From the NCBI GenBank assembly GCA_013339895.1, contig JABACO010000006.1, forward strand, positions 9,616,531-9,680,530: a DNA stretch of 64,000 nucleotides. The letters are read 5' to 3'. The stretch comes from Ephydatia muelleri. Taxonomy: Eukaryota; Porifera; Demospongiae; Spongillida; Spongillidae. The notes below the pieces were generated by a model, which saw only the letters and a program-made list of their open reading frames with translations, did not search any database and had not been told where the DNA came from. The position numbers and the translations under genes were made by a program. Shown here in pieces: positions 57,090 to 64,000 of this stretch (positions are counted from its first letter, which is position 1; every line of letters starts with the position of its first letter).

Positions 57090-60000
57090 ACATACACACA
57101 CACTGCAAACAGCCTCCATGGTGACAATAGAATCCATACAGCATGTACATGCATGTTCAAGACATTTCAGACTTACGACTTCTCAGAAAGGATTGTTGAA
57201 GCAGCATGAAGAAAGCCATCATTAAAGGCATTGCCAGACGAAGATGGTTTCCTAAAGAAAAACATGCTTTATGTTCGTACAGTACACATAATGCACTGAA
57301 ATTCTGGAGAATCTAAAATAGCCCACCTATGGTACAGCAATATTGATAATAACATTGAAAACTGGGGAAGTATATCATTTTAGTATAGCTAGGCATTGAA
57401 TTGTCATTCTTTTCGTGTTTGCTGTGTCTCATTGTGGCATTTCTATCAGCACTTACATTTATCTTGTCAAAGATAGCTAATTTGTGTGATTTCAGAGGCA
57501 AAGGTCTATACAAATGCAAGAACAGTACATGCACGTGTAATTTAGTACATGTAATGCAACCATATTTGCATGTGTCAAGGCTACAAATGAACACATGCAG
57601 GTAAATGTACCAACTTGCCTCGTGGTGTTGCTGTGGTTGAGGTAACATAGGTGAAGCAATGAATTCACAATCCAGCTAAAATCATGCTTCGCATGCCGGA
57701 AACGTTTTTTCAAGTGCTCTGCTCTATAATAAATTAAATACACATGGGAGTGAATGCACAATACAATTTATACAACATATGCATGTACATGTGTATGCTT
57801 AGTAGTGATGTACAAGTAGTTCATTGGACTAAAATTTTGGCCTTCACAGGATGAGGATTTTGAAGCTCACAAGATGCGGATAATTCACTTTACCTGTGAC
57901 TACATACATGCTGGAAAGCTGAGGGTAGAGAGTTACTGGGCTACAGAGTGTATATTGTACAATGCACTCGCCAAAGTTGAGCACTGTGATTCAACACAGT
58001 CAAATCTACTACATCTCCACATACCATTCCTATGCAAATACATAAACAGGTCATTTCAAATGGTCAACAAATTGGCTTACATGTACTCAAATCTGAAATG
58101 CCACCAAACGGTGCAATGCAGCTTTAATTAAATTAAATGGGGCCACTCATATAGTATGCACATGTGAATTGTACAGACTTACATGTACATATACCTGTAT
58201 AGGAACAGTGTAGACTTACATGCACCTGTATAGGTACAGTGTAGATGTACTGTACATGTACAGGATAGTAAATGTAATTGTAACTGTACTGTGGAGTGAA
58301 CAGGAATTGGACTGACATTAATTCAACATCTAGCCAGCAACAAGGCGTTCGTTCACAAAGAAGGTCTATTTTTTTTAATAATTGCATCGCTACATGTGCG
58401 TACAATATGCCAGGTCTAGACTGATTACGGTGCAGAGAGATCCCACACTACCCTGTGTCATGGTATGCAGCTGATATTGTTCTCACCGAGCTCCATATGA
58501 CACATGTACACGTACAGTACATGCGCCACAAAAATATATGAACCTGGTGCACACTGTACGATTTGGCATGTCTTCTAAATGAAGATTAAATATGGCAGAC
58601 ATTACTTGCTAAGTCCTTAGGCATTACATTGTACACATACACTGTACTATTGTGCATGTGCATGTATGTACTCCACTCCTAAATCTGTCACTCGAACATC
58701 CACTTCTTACCTCTGTACCGTTCGTTTATGAGTGTGCCAAGCAGACTGTAGAGCTGGAACTGTTGACTCATAGAAGTGCACAAGTCTAACGAACACAGAG
58801 AACAGGTCATCCATTGACACGCACCCCTCCTCCAATCCTCCTCCACACGCAACTGAGCAGCTGCCAAACACAAAGCTAGAGCGGATATCAACACACAACT
58901 CCGTACACATGCTATCAACATGCTGTACACCCTACATGTACACAGATGTGCAGACACAACCTAGCAGGTATGCAACATACATGTACACAAAGTACAGCAC
59001 ACAGTGTACAGTGTGTGTTAGTGTACACAGAGATGCCCCTTGCAAACAGGATGCATAACTATCGGCCAATCTAACCCACTGATACATGCTTCATTCACAA
59101 CAATTAAAAATGAATATAGTTACCTCTCAATTAGGCCTGCTGCTTCCAAATGTGGCCCACCAGATGGATAGACCTCTAGGAATGCTCTTAGTGTGGAGCC
59201 AATATCGGATATGTAGAGAATGAGGTCCATCAAATCAGCAGTGTTCATCGCACTACAGTGATGTTAGTATAGGTGTGTGTATGTGTAGGTGTGCATGTGT
59301 AGGTGTGCACATGTAGGTGTACATGTGTAGGTGTGCATGTGTAAGTGTGCACATGTAGGTGTACATGTGTAGGTGTGCATGTGTAGGTGTGTGCATGTGT
59401 AGGTGTGTGCATGTGTAGGTGTGTGCATGTGTAGGTGTGCATGTGTAGGTGTGTGCACGTGTAGGTGTGCACACATGTATAGGTGTGCACATGTAGGTGT
59501 GCACATGTAGGTGTGTCATGTGTAGTGTGCACATGTAGGTGTGCATGTGTAGGTGTGCATATGTGTAGGTGTGTGCATGTGTGCACGTGCATGTGTAGGT
59601 ATGCACGTGTAGGTGTGCACGTGCATGTGTAGGTGTGCATGTGTAGGTATGCACGTTGGTTGCATATGTTGTGGGAACCCATAGACATGTAAACGGTTAT
59701 GACTGACCGCATCAATTGAAATAATTAACTAAACATAATTATTCAGGTATGTACTTGTATTACAAAATTTTGACCAGTATATACTGTGCATTCTATTCAA
59801 ATTGTTATATCTTCAGCAAGGTTGACGCTACAGATGTCCTGATTTTCACCACTGTATACCACACCATTTCTCAATGTATAAATATACATGCAGTTTTGGT
59901 GTCTTGCACAAGCACTGTGCAGTCCAATACCCCATGGGGTTCTAAACCTCCACATCTTCAGTTAGGAGCATTCAAATTGCTTCAAATTCATCAGAGTGTT

Positions 60001-60682
60001 AAGTAGAAGGAAACTTTCTAGTGATAGTGTACACCTGTTCAGATAATACAGTGTGCATGAATCAGTATCAACCCGAGATGGCCACGGGCCCATACCACCA
60101 CGGAATCTGCCTGGAATCTAGCTGAAGTGCAACAGTGTACACCTGCATACGTGTACACATGACATGGATATGTATATGTGGCAAACACATGGCTGCACAA
60201 TCACCACACCTCCAGTCCATGCACATTTAACTCACCCCTGCAGTTCACAACATCGGTCCGCTGCCTTGTTCAGAATCTACAAAGCAAATGAACATAGTGT
60301 TATGGCACATTCAGACTCACTCTCATGTGCTCTCACAACACCCACGTACTAGTTCAGTACATGTGTGTACAGTGTCAGAACTTACACTCGTCCAGTACAC
60401 ATGTGTACAGTGTATAATGGAAGTTATTAAGCAAAACAGAACCCATGTTTAGAGGGACTACCAACGATCAGATAGTTTTACGTACTACCCACACATACAA
60501 TTGACTTGCAACACCGTCAGTGTGTGTATACATTACATGTATGTGCATGGGATTCGGCTTACTACATGCGTGTACATGTTGTGTACAAACATGTGTATCC
60601 GTACTCGCTAGAAAGTGCACTAAACGCACACATGTGCACATGCGAAAAACATGCACAATCCACAAACTAACAAATACATACT

Positions 60683-60726
<44 letters not shown>

Positions 60727-63556
60727 ATGCACACGCGCATAGTCATACACATACCATACATGTACACTGCATGTGTGTAGCTTAGCTTGCTGACCTGCAC
60801 AAGTCCCTTCGCAGCATTTGCGAGATCCTCGATGTACTTGGGCTGCCTCTCGAATATAGAGGTCAGCATGGTGCCCAGGGCAGCCTGGTTGGCCCGACCG
60901 TACAGCACACACAGGTCCATCAGCTTGGGGACATCGAAGAGGTAGTGGTCATAGATGATGCTCAAATAGGCCTCGTCAGAAAGGTAGTGGATCTGCAGGG
61001 TCAAAAGAACAATGGGCTCATGCTCCACTACAGTGTGCACAGGATATATAAAGATATGCGAACGCTTAAGAAGCACAGAAAGTACTTGTTGCCCAGTTTT
61101 TTTTTGGTATTTTTTTGCGAGCCCTGTTAATTTGAAGAGCATATTGCGGTACTCATGGAGAAATCATACTGGCATGCTGTAGGTTCTCTCCTATTCAAGC
61201 ATAAAACATTGCAGGAAGCACACCTGTCAACTGGTATTGTCAATACACATGCGCAACGCAATGAAGCTCATCAATACATGTGTCTAGGCTGCACATAAAT
61301 CACACACACAGACACATGCAGACACACAGAGAACACACACCGACACACTGACAAAGAACATGCACCAACATACTGACAGACACAGACTAACACACACACA
61401 CACAGACTAACACACAGACACACACACAGACACACACACAGACACACGCAGACACACACAGACACACTGACACAGAACACGCGCCAACATACTGACAGAC
61501 AGACACTAACACACACACACAGACACACATTGATACACACAAACTGACACACAGACACACACAGCACACTGACACACACAGAGAGAACACAAACTGACAC
61601 ACTGACACAGAGACACTAACACACACAGACACACACACACACGAGAGACCATTCACACAACTCACAGCTGTCTCCTTGGGCGTGGACATGCGGACGAAGG
61701 TCACAAACACTCTACGATGAAGTTCCCTTGCCGTCTCTTCCACACCAACAGGAAGCTTTGGCCACTCATCATCGTAGTAACTACACATACAATTACGTGT
61801 AAGTAAACAAAACAGAATACATACATGTACATGTACAGTGTATCAGTTTAAGTTACATGCGAATCATGTGTGCCCTCCACATGCATATACCTACAGCGTA
61901 GGTGTCCTGGTGTGAGTGAATTGCACAGCCAACAGAGCAATAAAAACATGTACTGTGTGCCAGTTATTTTTCACATCACACAAACAAACACACACACACA
62001 CACACCACACACACATACACACACACCACACACACATACACACACACACACACACACAGAACAATGCTGATGCACTTACAGTAACCTTGTGCAAGCTCAC
62101 ATACCGTGGGGCAGACTGGACGTAGGTATCAAGAAACATCTGCAGAGTCTGATCATACATTACCTAAAGGAACAAGTGGTCAAAATAGCTAGACATATCT
62201 CACTCCAATAAAACCAATGGACTTTATGTTGTCGAAATGAGACACCTATTTCATGAATGGTGGAAACCAACACAAGATTATGGAACAATGACTCAATTAT
62301 CAGTGCCTGACAGAGTACAAGCCATAGTTGACAGATATATATGACTCTTGTCCCAATCACCTGAGTTACACATAAAATCGTGACAATTGGGGACATTGTG
62401 CAAACATAATGCCCCTAACCTCCACAGCTGCAATAGGTGGTCCTATTGTGATCCCCACATCACAGAATGTTCAAAATGAGCCAAATTACAGCCCTGCTAC
62501 AGACTGAATTAAAATACACGTAGTTTGTATAATTATGACATCAGTTAGTGATTTCGACATTTTTTTATTTTAAATAATAATACAATTTATTCATGTACAC
62601 TCACATAAACAAGTTGACAACAAACACACAAACACACACAGACACACAAAACAACTATGTAAACAGAAGGAAAAAAAGATAAAGATGCAGCAATTATTAA
62701 AGCATGTTCACATAGTTAGTGATTCATGCTTTTTACTAAATGCATAAGTTGTAAATTTGTAGACAAGTATCATACGATCTGTACATGTACAGTATGCTTT
62801 TGGGGTGAGTCGCATTCACCTAAGAACAGTCGAGGTTTGAAAAGGACATATGGAAACAAGGTTGGCATGGTGTCTCACGATTGAGAACAAAATACAAGAA
62901 ACATTAACCCCATGCACAGCAAACCTGGCACCAGAAACGTTGATGTGATTGAAGGAGAAGCCAGCTAAGATCATTATTCATTATGTCAAGTGCCTCTATC
63001 CACTCAGGGGTGACCTCACCAGTGGGTGTGACCTGGGGAGGCACATAGCACAGGAACTGCACATCAGTGCACCAAACAGGAGCCTGTGGGGGGTGGATTG
63101 CATGGCATAGTATGATAATCAATACAGTAGGCACGACTGTTACATTACACTGCTATGCGAGGGATCGAGTGGAAAGGGGTAATGTACATTCACATGATGT
63201 GCTGTCACGTCGCTGCGGTGAGGTCAGTCTTGAAACGTTGTTTCAACCTTTCAGAGGTGGAAACATGTCCTATTCTTTGGAACTGGGATGCGCGTATTGG
63301 CAACTTAGCACAACTCATTTTGTAGCATACGTTCTACACCAAACAAACACAATTATCCCTTCAGAATAGTATAGCATGCCGCACCTCCAAAGGAACATTT
63401 TGCGGGCCTAAAGTTCTAAGTACCGCTTTGTCATTTAGCCTTTCAACACACCAGAGAAGGTAGCCATTCAACTAATCCGGTCAGCGGATTCTTTTTCTCA
63501 GATTGGTGACCATCCAAAGGTACTGCACTTGGCTGAGTGTCAAACTCTTTCTCCAT
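45411..63556 (-). CDS. ASCC2: activating signal cointegrator 1 complex subunit 2 (CUE-domain protein), 16 coding exons
   Basis: Exons on the minus strand: 63452-63556, 62925-63083, 62105-62163, 61666-61780, 60795-60992, 60236-60276, 59124-59252, 58711-58860, 57619-57723, 57177-57251, 54426-54484, 53695-53843, 52868-53103, 52306-52563, 50891-50963, 45411-46256. All phases agree; total 918 codons. Conserved parts: NDLSWLLL...[59 protein letters not shown]; a CUE domain at about 428-470 ([40 protein letters not shown]); [25 protein letters not shown]; and C-terminal [18 protein letters not shown]. In animals ASCC2 binds K63-linked ubiquitin through CUE and works with the ASCC3 helicase in alkylation repair and in splitting stalled ribosomes. 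The first exon is the least certain. The last exon is unusually long and charged. Confidence 0.92.
46409..46482 (+). repeat. 20-bp subterminal tandem repeat of the piggyBac element
   Basis: Four units of CTCAATTGAGGACAGTGGTC; each contains the palindrome TCAATTGA. They are likely transposase-binding or copy-expanded end repeats. Confidence 0.85.
46900..48912 (+). pseudogene. piggyBac transposase (DDE_Tnp_1_7 type), frameshifted
   Basis: Fragments in order: an acidic Ser/Glu stretch ([17 protein letters not shown]), [18 protein letters not shown] (about 47490), [16 protein letters not shown] with the first catalytic Asp (about 47700), [20 protein letters not shown] with the second (about 47955), a [11 protein letters not shown] block (about 48200), [20 protein letters not shown] with the last Asp region (about 48360), and a C-terminal cysteine-rich zinc motif [19 protein letters not shown] (about 48780). 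At least five frameshifts or stops separate them, so no functional protein is made. The three acidic positions and the cysteine-rich tail are recognisable despite decay. Confidence 0.85.
49056..50575. other. ASCC2 intron sequence right of the piggyBac element
   Basis: A (GA)n run is at 49919-49930. No gene or element was recognised; the 83-codon open frame at 49298-49549 shows no family. Confidence 0.5.
50578..50831. mobile_element. 254-bp MITE with GGGATCRTT termini
   Basis: The left end TGGGATCGTTATGAAAAGGG pairs imperfectly with the right end, whose reverse complement is TGGGATCATTTTTGCGAAAT. Both then read GGGACCTA. The AATT next to each end extends the symmetry. It lies 60 bp downstream (on the minus strand) of ASCC2 exon 15. 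Confidence 0.75.
52626..52740. mobile_element. left-half copy of the 50578 MITE family
   Basis: GGGATCGTTTCCGTGAAAAG, GGGACCTAA, CATGTTTTTTT and CAAGATTTCAA match the first ~70 bp of the element at 50578. No right end is present. Its GTTTCCGTGAAAA is closer to the GGGACAGTTTCCGCGAAAA termini of the other family. Confidence 0.6.
53925..54320. repeat. degenerate GGTTATGAG minisatellite
   Basis: Many loose copies of TGGTTATGAG / TAGTGGTTATGAG in the intron between ASCC2 exons 11 and 12. Confidence 0.75.
54911..55675. mobile_element. 765-bp non-autonomous mariner-like element
   Basis: CAGGGTGTCCACAATTGAAC at the left is mirrored by TTCATTTCTGGACACCCTG at the right, with TA on both outer sides (54909-54910 and 55676-55677), as expected for Tc1/mariner insertion. 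The interior is very AT-rich with no transposase. It lies in the ASCC2 intron between exons 10 and 11. Confidence 0.75.
55952..56524. mobile_element. 573-bp foldback MITE
   Basis: It begins TGGGACAGTTTCCGCG and ends with the exact reverse complement. The arms continue through GAAAATGTCCTATG, the module TGTTGACTTCCTATTTTCAC and CACACCATCTCTCTATGG, and again as their inverse at 56393-56450. An inner inverted pair (AAAGCACATTTCC / GGAAATGTGCTTT) occupies 56095-56195. It belongs to the same family as 42078-42320. Confidence 0.85.
57030..57090. repeat. (CA)n microsatellite
   Basis: About 29 CA units, intronic in ASCC2. Confidence 0.9.
59262..59655. repeat. GTGTAGGTGTGCA minisatellite
   Basis: About 390 bp of 13-17-bp units (GTGTAGGTGTGCAT, CACATGTAGGTGTG). 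It starts ten bases upstream of the 5' edge of ASCC2 exon 7. All three minus frames stay open across it because the period is simple; these are not genes. Confidence 0.9.
59821..59990 (+). mobile_element. single-arm fragment of the foldback family
   Basis: It contains TTTTCACCACTGTATACCAC, CACCATTTCTCAATGTA, GTTTTGGTGTCTTGCACA, ATACCCCATGGGGTTCTAAA and CTTCAGTTAGGAGCATTCAA. These match, in order, one arm of the 11545-12245 element (CATACCACACCATT, TTTTGGTGTCTTACACA, ACCCCGTAGGGTTCAAAA, CTTCAGGTAGGAGTGTCC). No second arm is present. Confidence 0.7.
60682..60725. repeat. (CA)n microsatellite
   Basis: About 20 CA units in the ASCC2 intron after exon 5. Confidence 0.85.
61290..61645. repeat. ACACAGACACACTGAC minisatellite
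   Basis: About 350 bp of CA-rich units with interspersed GA/TGA, next to the 3' edge of ASCC2 exon 4. The long Cys/Val/Ser-rich frames here are artefacts. Confidence 0.85.
61980..62060. repeat. (CA)n microsatellite with interruptions
   Basis: CA-rich run in the short intron between ASCC2 exons 3 and 4. Confidence 0.8.
62164..62924. other. ASCC2: ASCC2 intron 2
   Basis: It has a CA-rich stretch near 62620-62650 and nothing else recognisable. Confidence 0.6.
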
Positions 63557-64000
63557 GGGACGGCAAATGTGCTTTATTTAGATTACAATAGCGATATAAT
63601 TATTGCTGATACAATTATAATTATGTAATTATGCGTGAAACACGCAATTTATAACCCCTTCAACTACAGTAGAGCTCTTATGCATCATGCATCTTCTATC
63701 ATACATCATAATGTGAACGAGAGAAGCTGTGATATTAGGCTACATTCTATATTAATGTTTTCACCACGAACAAACAATTTGTTTACTAATATTCGTGAAA
63801 GGATGGTACTTTTTATATTATAGTGACCATGGGTTTTTCAAACTGCATCATAAAACTTGTTTGTCTGCGCTATGTATACGGGGCACTGCCTATCAATCCC
63901 CATCCTGACCTCCCAAAGCGGCTCGTAAATGCACGCGCGCCGCTGGCGTCAAAATGCTGTGGGCTGAGCCAGGGCTATATAAATTGCAGGTGGCAGAACG
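63557..64000. other. region upstream of ASCC2
   Basis: It should hold the ASCC2 promoter or 5' UTR. A TATATAAAT-like motif is at about 63976 on the plus strand. No gene was identified up to the window edge. Confidence 0.4.

Noticed and set aside
59245-59715. Open frames of 80-156 codons rich in H, T, Y and C
   Set aside because: They only translate the GTGTAGGTGTGCA minisatellite; all three frames are open because the period is simple.
61271-61788. Cys/Val/Ser-rich frames on the minus strand
   Set aside because: Translation of CA/GT-rich repeats. Only the end of one frame, at 61666-61780, is a genuine ASCC2 exon.
63385-63471. Alternative ASCC2 exon before 63083
   Set aside because: It is also in phase and splice-flanked but lacks an ATG. 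The exon 63452-63556 starts with ATG and contains a VPLD...NPLTG segment resembling the family N-terminus, so it was preferred.

Overview
The window is metazoan nuclear DNA: intron-rich genes with GT-AG junctions, dense (CA/GT)n microsatellites, and remnants of many transposon classes. Gene content (ASCC2, gamma-glutamyl hydrolase, an HMIT-type sugar transporter, a CARD protein, three SH2-only proteins) fits an early-branching animal; a sponge is my best guess, but no marker in the window proves the phylum.

Layout. At 1-155 there is the end of an exon with a 27-bp coding repeat. A gamma-glutamyl hydrolase gene (minus strand, five exons rebuilt here) runs from 17238 down to 5543 and probably off the left edge. 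Its introns and the DNA left of it hold Ty3/gypsy, hAT and pogo relics, two internally deleted LTR elements (7630-9100 and 9273-10997) and a 0.7-kb foldback element (11545-12245). At 18.6 kb there is a one-domain CARD gene. From 24.9 to 32.6 kb there are three related intronless genes, each with an N-terminal cysteine pair and one SH2 domain; two are divergent with only 64 bp between start codons. A 5'-truncated non-LTR retrotransposon (28.4-30.1 kb) lies between the copies. From 34 to 37.6 kb come two hAT-like elements and a DUF6589-like relic. A four-exon SLC2A13/HMIT-like transporter occupies 39443-43709.

The right third (45411-63556, minus) is one gene, ASCC2, rebuilt as 16 coding exons whose phases all agree (918 codons). 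Its introns carry a decayed piggyBac element with intact TTAA flanks, foldback MITEs, a mariner-like element and several minisatellites.

Main observations: (1) the SH2-only cluster with lipid-anchor-like N termini and a shared 64-bp promoter; (2) a foldback/MITE superfamily with about six members here, joined by a GGGAC-type terminus and a common internal module; (3) full exon models for ASCC2 and partial ones for gamma-glutamyl hydrolase. The genes do not form a pathway. All calls come from reading the sequence and remembered family motifs; no database search was run.
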